DNA of 64,000 nucleotides from Oegoconia quadripuncta (taxonomy: Eukaryota > Arthropoda > Insecta > Lepidoptera > Autostichidae). The stretch is taken from the NCBI GenBank assembly GCA_949316235.1, contig OX438744.1, forward strand, positions 31,306,778 through 31,370,777. The letters run 5' to 3'. Below are positions 36,735-51,700 of this stretch, piece by piece. The translations under genes were made by a program, and so were the position numbers. Below the pieces are notes generated by a model. It ran no database searches and was not told the DNA's origin. It saw only the letters and a list, made by a program, of their open reading frames with translations. How positions within the stretch are numbered: the stretch's first letter is position 1; the number at the start of each line of letters is the position of its first letter.

Positions 36735-39700
36735 GTAAGTTGGATATCCACCACTTTCGGTTTTCCTTGATTATCTCATCATAAGCCAACGTAAAGGCAC
36801 TCCTGCACAACTGAACGCGGTCGGTATTGGCCACGGAACAATCAATGTTTCGTCAGCCATTTTGTGTGAAATATATAGCAAATCCCTTAATATTTTCGTG
36901 ATCTCGAACATTTTTCTTTTTAAACTTATATAGAATTGTAGATACATGTGATATCTAATGGGATTAGTTAATATTTTATGAATAAAAACAATCGGTTAGG
37001 AAGATGTCTAAGAATTTGTGATATAATTGACACAGACATTGTTCCACACACATTTTAAAACAAAATATACTAAAAACAAATTTCGCGGACAGTACTGACC
37101 GTTATTGTCGCGTTAGTGTGGGAGAGCTTTAACATAAATGACGCGGGCGCACGTCGCGAACGACAAAACGATACCCATGAATAGCGCGAGACCGGGCGCA
37201 AGCAGATTTTGTGATAGCAATCGATGACATAACCGTTGCGCATCCGTCGCCCGATTACGTTGCTAAATGTGGTCCTAGTTGTTAATAAAGTAGTTCCGAA
37301 TAGTGCCTAATTTTAGTACTTTAAATTAAAGAATTTGAGCAAATACTGTATCAAACAACATTGTCTCCTAATGTACTGTAACTCAAATTGTACTGTATCA
37401 AAATGTAAACAACATTGGGTTTACGTTTCGGAGGTCGCGGGTTCGATCCCCAGCGGGGTACATATTTAGTACTCGGTTTGGTTGGTGGTAGGGCATATTA
37501 AATGTCCGCCTGCCTTGCCACCACCAACTTATCTAAATCTGCCGCCAAACAGCAATGTTAATAGCATTGTTGTGTTCCGGTTGTCAGAGATAAGATAGCC
37601 AGCCAGTAGGGATAACATGGGGTTTCCGGGTCAGTACGCTACCACCTGCGGCCTCATCTTCACTTAACATCAGGTGTGATTGAGGTCAAGTGGTAACCCG
37701 TTGTGGATAAAAAAAAAGGCAATAAAAGTTGTTTTTGTTATTTACTTTTTAGAGGCAATTTTGCATGAGAGTTATTTATTATGCTCAACTAAATATACAA
37801 TCTCTTTCATTAGCAATTAAAACAAATCAAGTTCTATGTAATCTATTGTCAATATCCGCAACTTTACTGATCAAAAAACCTTATGTCAAACTAAGCAGCG
37901 ACCACGTGCAAGACCAAAATTTAGAATTCCAGATTATTATACATTGTTCGGATTGGTCCATAGGTATTAGAATTTGACAGCAACTATTACCCATCACTTT
38001 CTAGTTGCAATTGACAAAATCAGTTTGCCTCAGCGATCTCGCGCTCGGGATGCACTCGTCTCGCACCGCGGCGTCCGCTCGCGTCGTTACGTTCACCGTC
38101 ATAGAAATATGATCATAAATACCTGCTGTTATTTTTAACATGCTCAACGCCATGTACATATCATGTACTTTTGTTCAGGCCAGTCATTTTAGTTTTTAAA
38201 ATTTTCCATACCTCTAGTTATTTGTATATATTTGTCATTCAAAGTACCACACTATTTTGTCAAGATAAAATATCGAATTTAGGTATGTACTATATATATG
38301 TGTATATGGTAGATACACCGTCCTGGAACAAAAATACCATGGTGTATACCATGATGTAAATACACTGGCTAAGTATACATAACCACAACATGCAACATAT
38401 GTTTAACCAGACAGTGGGGTTGGTTCCTATGCCACTTCTAACCTTAAAACTAATTTTAAAGTGGTACTAATTATAGAAATAGCGTCATTTCAAAATTAGG
38501 TTTACTAAGAGTGTCCCTGCTTTTCACAAACTGTTTCAATTTAACATGTCTAACCTTAAACACTGGTTAAACACGTTGTGGTAACAGATTTTCAGAACGG
38601 ATTATAAGGTTTTCATGATAGTACTATTTAATTATCAAGTTGGTACAGTCTCATTACATTCTCATAGATGATGTTCATCGCTAGTTTTCTTTTCGGTACA
38701 TGATCTAGGAGCATATATCTAGGATAGTGCAATATGACTCTTCGTGTTATGATCATAGAAATATGACAGTGTAATGAGTGATATTTCATAATTATCATTA
38801 AGTACCAATTGTAACATACGATTTCTGAGACAGTGGTTTTAAGAAATTTTTATTATCTCCCGCAAAAACACCGGAGACTTCACAAGAGCATGGCCCATAA
38901 ATAAAAAAAAGAGTCATACATAAATCAGACTATGCAAATATAAAATTACTATGCATCCGCGCTTTATGACGTCCTTTGCATTTGGTGGCAAAAAATTCAA
39001 ATTTTCTTACAACCACGTGTACTCTTGAGACTTGATTATATGAAGGTAAGGTGCAGCTTTGTAACATAACATTGTTATGTGTCTGTCACTGTGACTGCAT
39101 GGATTGGCGACCTCATTAACTTGCCCTCTATCATCATTAACCATTCCAACTACAACTAGGTTAGATTATTCTTGAAGATTGTCTTTAACACTCTAATGGT
39201 ATCAATTAGATAACTGTCTAGTGTTTATATCCATAGATATAAGCTTATCTAGGTGTGGTCGGTGTTATTATTACAGTTATTAAATAGAATTTTATTAAAG
39301 CTATTTATCTACAATGGGCCTAAGTTGCACTGTTCAGTAAACAAATGGAACTTGTAAATTGTCACTCAAGTTCGTTTCTCAGAGATGAGGAAGTCAAGGG
39401 CAGTCTTAAATGTGCTGCTACTATATATAATAATAAGTATAATTAATATGATGTATTTTCTCTTTTCAATAACTATGTGGATATCTGTAGACGATCCCGG
39501 TAAGACACGTGAACTAACAAATTATATCAATTATCACTGCTCGTTTCCTTTAGCAATGTACTCAAGCTATTGGCGATTGTTGTTGAATTAATAAAATTAT
39601 ACATACATATAACAAATGTTTATATGTATATGTGCAACTAAATCGATTTTGGAAATGTTTGGTTTTCGTTTGTAGTGGATGTTTGTCCATCTCTGATATG

Positions 39701-42700
39701 ATTCTACCTATCCTATGTGTTGTTTTATAGTTTTCTAAATACCATGGTTTGTTTTCGAAGACAAAACGACGTTTTCTATTTTGACAAAACTTTTAAACAG
39801 CATTACTTTACATTTTCGAGAAGAAAACAAACGAAATGTAAATAATTCGAGAAACCATGGTACCTAGGGCATGTTATTGGTTTAGTTGCAAAAATCCTTG
39901 AGTACTATTATCGAGTAGTTAATGCACCCCCGACTCTGTCTCTTGTCTATCCAATCCCGATGTTTTTGCTTGTGCTAGACCTGTGGAAAATTTATGGGCG
40001 TGCTGCCATCGATTGGTCAAAATTGGACATACGTGTGATAAATGCCAATGTTGTGGGCAATTTTGACAAATGGAGTTGTTCTTGTTAATTATATTATGTG
40101 TTCGTTGTGTTAAGGAAAAGCGAATGAAGTAATGGCGTCATCGCATCTCAACATATTAGGTCATTACCTATGAAATTGGCGTTTTGTAAGAAGAATTTCA
40201 TTAAGACTGTTTTCTCCATACAAACATTTTTGATTTTTTTTTCGGAACGGCAAATCCAAATTTAGCTAAACTTTATGTGTATTATCGGATAACATTAAGT
40301 TAAGTATAGACAGCGTTAATTTTTAAAAGTAACCGCTTTATAAAAGTTTCAGCGTGTGTGATTTAGCCCAGAAATTAAAAAATATTTCATGTGAAACCTT
40401 GAAATAATCGTCCATTTTCCAAATAAAAAACAAATTGAGATTTAGCTTTGAAAATCGCAGGAATTGGTACATATGATTAACAAAGAAAAAAAACTCCAAT
40501 TTCATAGGTAAAGTCCCAATACTTTAATGGCGTAAAAAATAGTATATATTTACACCACTAACTTATTATAATTTAGATTATGAATAGCGGATCGGTCGTC
40601 ATGACTGTTCGTTTTTTACAGCCATGGCTGTCCTTAAATGACCTCCCCTATGTTTCTGTAGACTATGAAGAGACGATGATGATGAATCTGGAGCTAAGAT
40701 CAATTCAACCAAACAAGAAAAATCACATGAAAACAACTTATGTTAAACTTTATAAATTAGGCAGCCTTTTATTGATTCTATTCTAATGACCTACTCCACC
40801 TGAAATTCTATTCAGTTTCTGACCTCTGTTTCAAACTGCAGATCTGGAAGGCTGGTCCTTAAAGAACCCTCATGCATTTCTAATAGTTACACACAACCCC
40901 TCAATGCCACATCAACCTCTTTTCTCTGTCATATTTATTCCTCAATTTTCACTAGGCCTAGGCTGTCACGCATGCGCGTATCTTCTGAAACTGGCGAAGT
41001 TCGCCTCGGTGCCCACGAGATCATCGCAGTATAATGGTCCAAAGGTCCAAAAGTATTCTCATACACCTACCGTAACATAAGCAGTTGGTTATTATGGATG
41101 ACTAGATTACAATCGCTCAAATTAATCTGACTCAGTGGTTCGAGTCGATGATCCGAGCTCACTGTAACGTACAGCCAGCAAGAGGATATTATACCCAATG
41201 TGATCCACATAGCTATATCTGTTTACATTTTAAATTCATACTTATGGATAGATGCATCAACATTTTCTCACATATTTGGACGATACTTTAATGCTCATTT
41301 AGGTTTTTTTTCTATGACAAAAGGTCAAGAGAGGACTTACCCCAAAATGCCATTTTAAGCTTAAAAATAGAAAAAAATAAAGTGGCATAAATTATGATAA
41401 ACCACGACATATTCTTGTACAGTAATAGATATTACGAGAACATAAATTAGACACAAAAAAATCGACGGGCCTAGGATTTCCCGGAGTTAGATGACATTAA
41501 ATATTCATATATTGTAATCTGTATGAACGAATAGATCCTCCCTACATAATTCATATGTGGGATCTTACCTAGCCCTTCAAACATTTAATCAATTACGTAG
41601 ATACATATTAATACAGACCCTATTGAATTCAATTAGGTACGATAATAGCTAATAGCGGAGTGTCCAATCCGATACGGTAACGCTATAGCGATATCACTGT
41701 ATCTATCACTCTCATATGCATACATGTATATTAGCGGTTTTTGCCTTCGTGCTAGCTAAATGGAGGATTGAATAGTCCAATTAGTAACGACACGTAATTT
41801 TCTAATGATGTCACACACGCATTAGTTTTGATAAACACAAACAGCAATAAACAAAACCATAAACTTACAAATGAATTGAAAATGGGGGGTAAAATTTGTA
41901 TGAAAAACTCTACTGAGGTATTGGATTCCAATGGGCAACACTTCTGAACAACTAATATTATAACTTTTATAGTTAACGCAAAATTACCTCCAAAGCGTAA
42001 TAAAAACCGGAGAATATCGAACAAAAACATAAAATGCAGGATATTTTATAAAGACAAATATTCTTGACTCCCAATACCCTCACAAAATTCCTCTTGGCCT
42101 CACATGAAAAAATGTTTATAACACCTATCAGACTACTGTTATCCTTTAGTTCAGCCTTGCATCTTCTTCAAATTTAGGATAGCCCCTTTAGATATCCTAC
42201 GCACAGTTTATATGTGGACCTGCACAAGAGACCAATATTTACTACTTTCTATATATGGTGAATTTGAATTCGTGTAATTCCCATTAATTGGTAGCTCCAC
42301 TAGAAACTACTCCTGATTACGATCAATTTTCCATTAGGAACTATAACCGAATTCAGCCGAACTTCCATACTAAAGGTGATTTCAAAATTGTTTACTATGT
42401 ATGGGTAATTGAAAATTTTTTGATCAATTTCTACTATGTTTCCATCAGGGGTGAAGTCACCAGTAAACAGGAATTACATGAATTAAATTTCACCCTATAG
42501 ACCGAGCTTCATTACTGTATCGACAATTGTCTAATGACTATGATTATGTATATTCCAGCACATCTGGATGAAGAAGAGGGCCACTACCAATGGATCGAGG
42601 GTCTGGCGATCTTAATATCTGTCATAGTTGTCGTAATAGTCACAGCATTCAACGATTACACAAAAGAAAGGCAATTCAGGTGAGTGTACGATTTGTGTCA

Positions 42701-45700
42701 GTATGTTCTATACCTTCGAAAGATTTCATGATTTGATGTTAAAAAATATGTTTTAGTAATAAAAATTAAAGATGCAATTATTTCGTCATTTTTATTTTTG
42801 TATGAAAACACAAGTGACGAAATAATCTCATCAGTAACTTATAAATTTAAACCTATTTCATTCACGTCAACCAGACCTTACCAACCTTAACGTTTTTAAA
42901 TACAGAAAATATCGCTTAATTTTTTACATGTGGCTACTATCCTTTATCCTGAAGGAATTATTCTTCGCAATGCCATCAGGCAGATCTAAATCTTAACAGT
43001 TTCTTACAACATCGGCTATTGTCTATAAATTAAATGTATTTATTTATACAATGTGTCCCGGAGAGAAGTGACCAGCGGGCGTAGTTTGAAAATTTATACA
43101 AAATTATCGATAAATCATTTAAATTTAGAGACCTAACTGCTTTTGTTTTTTAAAAATTGTTAATCCTTTTTTTTTAATAGACATGTCTGACCTTCTGCAC
43201 TATTTTAGTCATAATTTCTTTGTTTTTACGTCTTTCCCAATTCTTTTTTTTTAATTCAGTGCTGTTATTATTATTCATCAAATTAAGTTATGAAAATTAT
43301 CCCAAAACAAATAAATAATTTATTAAAAAAGAAATAAACTTAAAATTCGACCAACAAAACTGTATTTCTTTAAGTTTAAAAATAAAAAAACGAAAAATGT
43401 CCCTATAACATCATGTTTTTTTTTTAATTATTATGATACTACATGATATTCTCTAAAATATCCTCGAACAATGTTTTATGTTATTTCAAATAAATGTGAA
43501 CGTACGAGACATTGTAATTGACCTTTTATGCTCCAGTAACTAGATAGAGATAAGTTTAAAAAAATGAAAGTAATGTTTTAAGCAGTTTATTTGCACATTT
43601 AAGTGTTTTGTTATTACAATGAATCATTTTGATTTTAACATGATAGTTTAATAATAAATAAAAGATACTTAATTTGTTAAAATGGTTGTTTATTAAGAAA
43701 AATCAGGTAATTAATTAATTATGTTTTCAAAATGACCGCCGTCAGCGGTTATGCAGGCCAGGCCAATGAAAATTATCCAAGATGGATTGGCAGAGGCGGT
43801 CCAGTAGCATGGCCCCCGAGGTCACCAGACTTGACGCCTCTTGATTATTATTTCTGGGGCTACATGAAGCAAAAAGTTTATGCTGTGCCAATAATTTCAA
43901 GAGACCAGCTGAAACAGAGAATCGATGCTGCTGCCGCAGAAATAGCGCAGAATCATGCAGAAATAAGGCGAACTACACTAAGGATGTCATTTAGGGCCCT
44001 GGCCTGCATAACCGCTGACGGCGGTCATTTTGAAAACATAATTAATTAATTACCTGATTTTTCTTAATAAACAACCATTTTAACAAATTAAGTATCTTTC
44101 ATTTATTATTAAACTATCATGTTAAAATCAAAATGATTCATTGTAATAACAAAACACTTAAATGTGCAATTAAACTGCTTAAAACATTACTTTCATTTTT
44201 TTAAACTTATCTCTATCTAGTTACTGGAGCATAAAAGGTCAATTTCAATGTCTCGTACGTTCACATTTATTTGAAATAACTAAAAACATTGTTCGAGGAT
44301 ATTTTAGAGAATATCATGTAGTATCATAATAATTAAAAAAAAACATGATGTTATAGGGACATTTTTCGTTTTTTTATTTTTAAACTTAAAGAAATACAGT
44401 TTTGTTGGTCGAATTTTAAGTTTATTTCTTTTTTAATAAATTATTTATTTGTTTTGGGATAATTTTCATAACTTAATTTGATGAATAATAATAACAGCAC
44501 TGAATTAAAAAAAAAGAATTGGGAAAGACGTAAAAACAAAGAAATTATGACTAAAACAGTGCAGAAGGTCAGAGATGTCTATTAAAAAAAAAGAATTAAC
44601 AATTTTTAAAAAACAAAAGCAGTTAGGTCTCTAAATTTAAATGATTTATCGATAATTTTGTATAAATTTTCAAACTACGCCCGCTGGTCACTTCTCTCCG
44701 GGACACATTGTATAATAAGTCTACAACCTTATATAATAAGTCTACATGACTCTCTGTATGACTATATAGTCATACAGAGAGTCATTCATGGAAGGCACTT
44801 TATTGTGAGAATGTCATGTCTGAAAAGTAAACAACTGTAAATATAATTTGTAAATTCTGAAATCTTCCCGAGTAACAATGAACGTAATAAAATCGTAAGC
44901 AATACAAAACTACTTTGTTAAAATTTAAATATCTTAAGAGCTGAACAGATATCCATCAATAATGGCTAAGATCAATTTCGCAGACCCCAGGTTTCGAAAA
45001 TAGTTAACTATTTTACAGCCGTTTTGAGGCTACAATGAGTCCACTGCTACATAGGCCTACATAAGCTTCAAAAATAAATAATTCCTGAAATGATAATTTA
45101 TAAAGATTAGTTTTCGGAGTTTTCCTCTTAGAGTCCATGATAAACCTCACCTGAGCAAAGCAAATCAGTCTGCAGATAAATTCAGGTTGCAAAGATCATT
45201 AATGTATTGTAAAAACAGAGTAGGTCCCAGCATGCTGCCTTGAGGGACACCGTAGGTAATTTACTTATAAAGTATGACTAATAATTCCCTAACGTCAACC
45301 AAACTGAGTACTAAACATTTGCAATCTTTCCCAATTCCAGAGGCCTCCAGAACCGGATAGAGGGCGAGCACAAGTTCGCCGTGATCCGAGGCAGCGAAGT
45401 CAAGCAGGTGCCGATCAGTGATATAGTCGTCGGCGACATCTGCCAGATCAAGTATGGTGACCTACTGCCGGCTGATGGCATACTGTTGCAGAGCAATGAC
45501 CTCAAGGTAAGAAACGAACACATTTAGTCAGCATGCACTTTACATGAACATTAAAGTTGAAATGACAAATAACAATGCAAGCAAACGAAACCCGAATGAC
45601 GATGAATTTCGGACGTTTTCATTAATAAAAATAATGTCCTATATTTTATAATTAGGTAATTGATGTATTATGACTTTTGAAAATTAAATCTTGGGATCTT

Positions 45701-48700
45701 CAAGTCTAGAGTGAATAGGCATTTACTGGGTGCGCGTGATACCTCTTCGGCTACATCGTCACTTTCCATCAGGTGAGATTGTAGTCAAAGGCGAAACCAG
45801 CTTTTAATAAAAAAAAATCTGAATTATAAATCAGCAGAAACAGGTGTTCGCTAATTTTAGCGAAGACCTATTTCTGCTGATTTATTTGACCTAACGACAA
45901 ATACCAATCATTAAAATTCACATACGAAAAATTCTCCACGTAAGGTACAAGATGGTAATGAATAATCCAAAATGTGACGGTTCTGAGTACTTTTTTGTTT
46001 AACAATGATGTAACGGTACTGAGTACTTTTTTGTACTAATATTTCAGTTACCCCATTGTCCCAATTAAAGTTTAAAAGGAAATGCTAATTTAAACTTCAT
46101 TCTTTTCGCTTTTGTTTAACCAACAGAGCAATAAACAAGAGTCAGGCTGGGTGTCGGATCGGCAACACGACCCTGTGATTACGAAGTACTCACTGGCTTT
46201 TAAATATTCTGGTTCCGACTACGCATATACCAACATTCTTACGGCTACAACACTATAGAGGGGTGGCCACCTCTTACTAGAATGGTTTGGGTCATAACTC
46301 GCCCGGCACATGATTGACGGCCACTTGATTTTCATACCTGTCTTTAAGCCACCTACTCAACGGCGGCTTTTAATAGAACACAACGAGACTGTTCACTATG
46401 TCCTCACTCAGTCACTAGTGGTCACCCATCCAAGGCCTGACCGCGCTAAACATTACTTAAGTTGGCTAATTAAAAACGTTTACCAAATGCAATTGTGCCA
46501 AGAGCGTTTCTTCAATATTCAATTACCTATAAATATGCATGCAGAAATATTAGGAAAGACCATGGTAAATAATAAACATAGAGGTGTATACGATAACGCA
46601 ATAGTGCGGGTTATCTACCTGATTGTAACTCGGTTATCTTGTGACGCACGCCGCCGCACGCGGTCGGGCATCCGCTGATCTGATAAGCTACAAATACACA
46701 GGGTGGGACGAATTTGTGCGGATGAACCCGAAAACCTTGTAAAAAGGGAGTATATAAAAAATAACATTAGGTTTACGAAACGGACGTCGTGGGTTCGATT
46801 CCCAGCTGGGTACATGTTTAGTATTATTATAATTTATATTTAAGCCGACTGACTTTACTGGAAGCAACCGGGAGTAGGGTTGCTATATGACAGGATTTTG
46901 CCACATTTTACAGGCGTTTTAGGGAGACAGGCGTGCGGCCGGCATTTGTCTAAGACAGGCGTTTTTGAATTCCGCACATGATTTTCTTTCTTTTGCAAAA
47001 CATAATTTTTTCTAATGATATCTATTATATAAGTCTTATAGGTAATTCATAGCGTATATAATACAATATTTTTTGATGATAACCATAGAACACAATTAGG
47101 CGGTCTTATCACTAAAAGCGATCTCTTCCAGACAACTCGCAGCTATGGGACATTTGTAGGTAGAAAAACAGGTAGGGTGCACGATACTACCAACTAAAGA
47201 AATAATTATAGATAAGTATGCATAAATATATATATTATACTTATGCATACTTATCTATACTACGTAAGTGTTGTTTCTTATCACCGGTTTAGACAGGCAT
47301 TTTTTAGGGACCCTACACAGGCATCGCTCAATTTAATAGTATTAATTAATGGTATTTTGATTTGTTAAACCGTAATCGGGACCAACTGTTTGACCTGCCC
47401 TCCGAAGCACGAAAACGCTCTTATTAAAATGCCACATGGTGGTTACCCATTCCAGATTTGACCGCGCTAGATTGCTTAACCTCGCCAAAGTTTATCATCT
47501 ATAAAGTGTAATAATAAGATGGTCTGATTGACAGTCGATCTTGCGCACGCCTAACTAAATACATCAGCCTGTAACAATTATTGCTACCTGTTGTGTCGGC
47601 TATTGATGTTTTGACGCGATAAAGAAACTACTTGCAAAGGTTAGTTTAGTTAAGGTTATCTCTCTATTGGACTTGGCTACGATTTCGCCCCTCTATTTTC
47701 GTTTATATGTTTAGACACGCGTTAGACCGTATTCATGCCTCAACATAATCATGTTTGATCAAAACCTGTTTGTATGGGGGTGGTGACCGTGGGTATCGTA
47801 AAACCTGACTCAATTATCGTAACACCTATGGCACCCACATGTCTGGGGCTGGGAACATCTCAATGTCTGTTACTCCTACGCTTTTTTCGAAAATTCGACA
47901 TAAATATTTTTTAAAACGATAAAACTGTAGAGTGTAAGAGTTTTATAAATAAAAAATTTAGAAAACTCTTGAAAGACTATGGCCTCTAAAATCTGTTTAT
48001 CTTCAAAACTGCTCAACCGATTTTCATCAAACATGGGTAAGAACCTGTCCCCTCGGTTGGTCTGTAATATAAAAAAACCTCACTCAAATCAGACCACGAA
48101 TGACTGAGATACGTCCGGACAAAGGCTGGACACACATATAACGCCGTCAAACACATAACACCTTTCGTTTTTCGTCAGGGTTAAAAAGATAGACATTTGT
48201 CTCGGAAATTGTAAGGTCGTGACCTCTTAAATAAATTAAGATAGTTGTGAGGTTAAAAAAGGAAAGTATTATGCATTTTGTTTTCGGTTTCAAACGTTAA
48301 AATGTGACGCAAAATATCTGTAATAAATTTAAAAACGTCAAGCATTTATGAAAGTGAATTTAAACCAACCATTTTGAAAAGGGAAATCATCTGTGGGAAA
48401 CCCAATAATTATTTACCTACCACCAAATATCATGACATAGACGTGGACGATTGGTGTAGTAGAAACCAACGGTTGCGGGTTCGAATCCCGCGAGGAGTAA
48501 ATGTTTGTGTGATGAATACGAACATTTATTCCCGAGACAAAGAGATAAATATTTATGCATTTTTATCCATAGTACAAGCTTTGCTTAGGTTGGGATTAAA
48601 TGATTGGTGTAAATTTCTGAAATATTTATTTATTTAAATAGTAGCAGACGAAGCTTATGCTAATGCTAAACTTAGCTTGTATCCAATGCAGCTTATGTCA

Positions 48701-51700
48701 ATTACAAGACATTTTAAATACAAAAATTTCTTTCCAAACAAAATACTATATATTATATAATACTATATAACTAAGAAGTATAACAAATCAAAGCCCATTT
48801 CTAGACATTCCCTCATACGTGAAAGCCTGTGGAAACAGGCTACGTTTATTTAATGCTTATGTCCGTTAGCTAATATTTATACGTCTGTGTAACATGTTAC
48901 CGTCATGTTTGTACCTAGTAACGTTCGTTACCTTGCGTAAAGATAATTTGAGTCGTGCGTCAGTAGGCAACTGTGATAAGGGCGCAGACACACAGATAGG
49001 ACAATATAATGCGTCTAGGCAGAATGCGGTATTTTTATCACTTGATTGCGGCGCGATTGTCATTTCTCGGTGATTATAAATATTTAATGTGTGTTGCTGT
49101 GAAAAATGTGGTGCATAATGAGTTATGTAACCACTCCCAATTGGTTATAATCATGTATGAAATTGGGGCAAAATTTGGTCTGATTTATAGACTCAATTTG
49201 TTAGAGCCTTACCTCAGTCGACCTTTAGTAATCTTTGTTATATGGTAATTTACGTAAGACAAAATTGGTGAGAGTTATGTACATACAATGATAAAAATAT
49301 TTAAAATAATGAATCTAAACTTCATTGCAATATGTTTCTTGACCTACAATACCAAGTTAAAATTACAATACTAGCTTTTCACTCGCGGCTTCACCTGCGT
49401 GGAATAATTTGGATATCCCGCGGGAACTACTCACTATATCGGGATGAAAAATATTATATGTTATTATAATCCAGGGAGTTTCAAATTTCATCGAAATCTA
49501 AGTTATGCTAATCTAAGTACATGGATGCAAATAAATGCTTATCTATTTCTCCGTTTCACCGTTATTGAGCAACAAACAGACATCCAAACTCTCACATTTA
49601 TATAATATTAGTTAGATGATTAGGATTAGTTCTTTTAGCAAATATATTTCATAGATATTATTATTATAACACTTTATTGCATACACAGAAAACAATTACA
49701 GTGATACTTAAGAATAAGATATACAAAAGGCGAGCTTATCCCTAAAAGAGATATCTTCCAACAAACCCAACATAGTAAATAACAATAGTGAAGGGGAAAT
49801 ATGGAGTGCACACAAGTAAAATGAAAATAAGAAAATAAATATTAAGTACATAATAATGAGTACATAAATAAGCCTACGAATATATAAATGGATATATACA
49901 CGAACATATAAATGATATATATAAATGAATATATTAATACATATATTAATAAATATATAAATAAACAATGGTTATTGACAGGACCCAAGATAATGGCTCT
50001 TTCACACTTTGCATTGAAGGAAAACATGGCCAATGTGTGTATCTAAAGCCAAATTGTACTTAATGTATCGTGCAGCGCTAGTTTTTCTGTGTAAACCCAA
50101 AGTTGCGAACACGACACCATTTGAAAACCTAATGTATACTTTTAGTAAATGGAGTGTATTGTATTACAGGTCGACGAGTCATCGCTGACGGGCGAATCGG
50201 ACCATGTGAAGAAGGGTGAAGGATTTGATCCCATGGTGCTATCCGGTACACACGTTATGGAAGGTACGTGTTGTGGTGCTAATAACGCTATATCAATCAT
50301 ACCATTACTGTGGCTGTATAGGCCATTATCCACCACTCAGAACCAGTGGTTAACATGCCCATGGAAACACACGTAACAAAATGCCGCTATTAGGTCACCC
50401 GTTGGGTCACGCGGCAAACGTTGCTCCCCGAGATTCGGGGAGCAACGTACGTATGAGTATGACGAAATCTATGCATGAGACTGAGATACTCGTCCGCTAA
50501 CCCTCATCTTGGTAAAGGCGTTCCTGATTTAACAAGAGAACCGTGTCTAGCAGATTCATTTTGTAATGAAATGGTACAGTGACAAGATTGTTGATAGTAC
50601 AACAGATACATAACGTCACAACCTTTATCCCAAATGGGGTGGTAAGAGATGTTCAAAACATTAAGTGTTTAATGATTGAAACAACATCTACGGTTCACCT
50701 TATGAAATATACAGAAATGCTCACGTGACAGGGGGGGTGAGTCCATCGCCGTTGAAACGTGCAATCTATAGATGTTTTTTTGGTGGAAAGTCCCTTAGTC
50801 GCCTTTACGACACCCACGGGAAGAGACGGGTTGGTTCTATTCTTTTTGAATGCCGAAACCACAGAAACGCGTTCCTGATTTAACAAGAGAACCGTGTCTA
50901 GCAAGATAGTTGATAGTCCAGAATAATATTACTCTGTCTACAGTTTAAGCGTAATACTTGAAACCAAATTTAATTCAAATTTTCGCATTTATACAATATT
51001 AGATGAACAACAAAATTATTCCAATATTATGTAACGACCGCCAAAGTGTTAATCAAATAAACTCTACCAACACATTTCAGGCTCCGGCAAGATGCTAGTG
51101 ACGGCCGTGGGAGTCAACTCGCAGGCCGGCATCATCTTCACACTCCTCGGCGCCGCTGTTGAGAAACAGGACAAGGAGATCAAACAGATGAAGAAAGGTC
51201 AGTGACCGATCACAGTTGGAAGGTTGCGGTAGCACTAGTCATGTCCTAGCTCTGAGGGGTTCTCTTTTTGGGCGGTGGTAGCGGTGGGGATGCATTATTA
51301 TTTGATTAATTGTACCTTATGTCTAAAATCTGTGGCATGAATGGAAATTTAAACGTTGAGAAGAGCAAATTTTACTGGGGAAAAAAAAACAATTCCAGGG
51401 TCTTTTGAAAACATAGCTTATGGCCAGAATTCCAATCTGTATCATAACATACATATAGATCACTTTTTAGAAAAAAAATGCTGTTCTCAATATCAAATCT
51501 GTGGTTACAGATTTTGGATCTATAAAAAAACTTAAATGAACTTTTTTAAATTGTTATGGGTTAACACCGAAAAGAGCACCCCGTATAATAAAAAACCCTG
51601 CAAATTATAGTTAGTGTTGTCATAAATACTATGCTCATTTAATTAAAAATGTTTATCGAAACATATGACAAGCCATAGTAAAAGCTTTTATATGTAAGCC

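Larger units (their letters stand above)
46860..49370. other. PMCA intron 3: mixed repeat debris
   Basis: A hairpin (47207-47259), a LINE 3' end-like stretch (47090-47170, TCACTAAAAGCGATCTCTTC), repeat H (47980-48190), a LINE trace (48330-48410) and a family C SINE (48449-48620) are present. No exon was seen. Confidence 0.5.

Noticed and set aside
46310..46678. 122-codon open frame in PMCA intron 3
   Set aside because: It lies within a long intron, has no known domain, and overlaps repeat-like DNA (TAGTGGTCACCCATCCAAGG resembles stretches near 47430 and 56260).
49708..50033. Hydrophobic minus-strand frames resembling membrane proteins
   Set aside because: They are translations of TATA/AAAT low-complexity DNA, rich in Ile, Tyr and Phe by composition.
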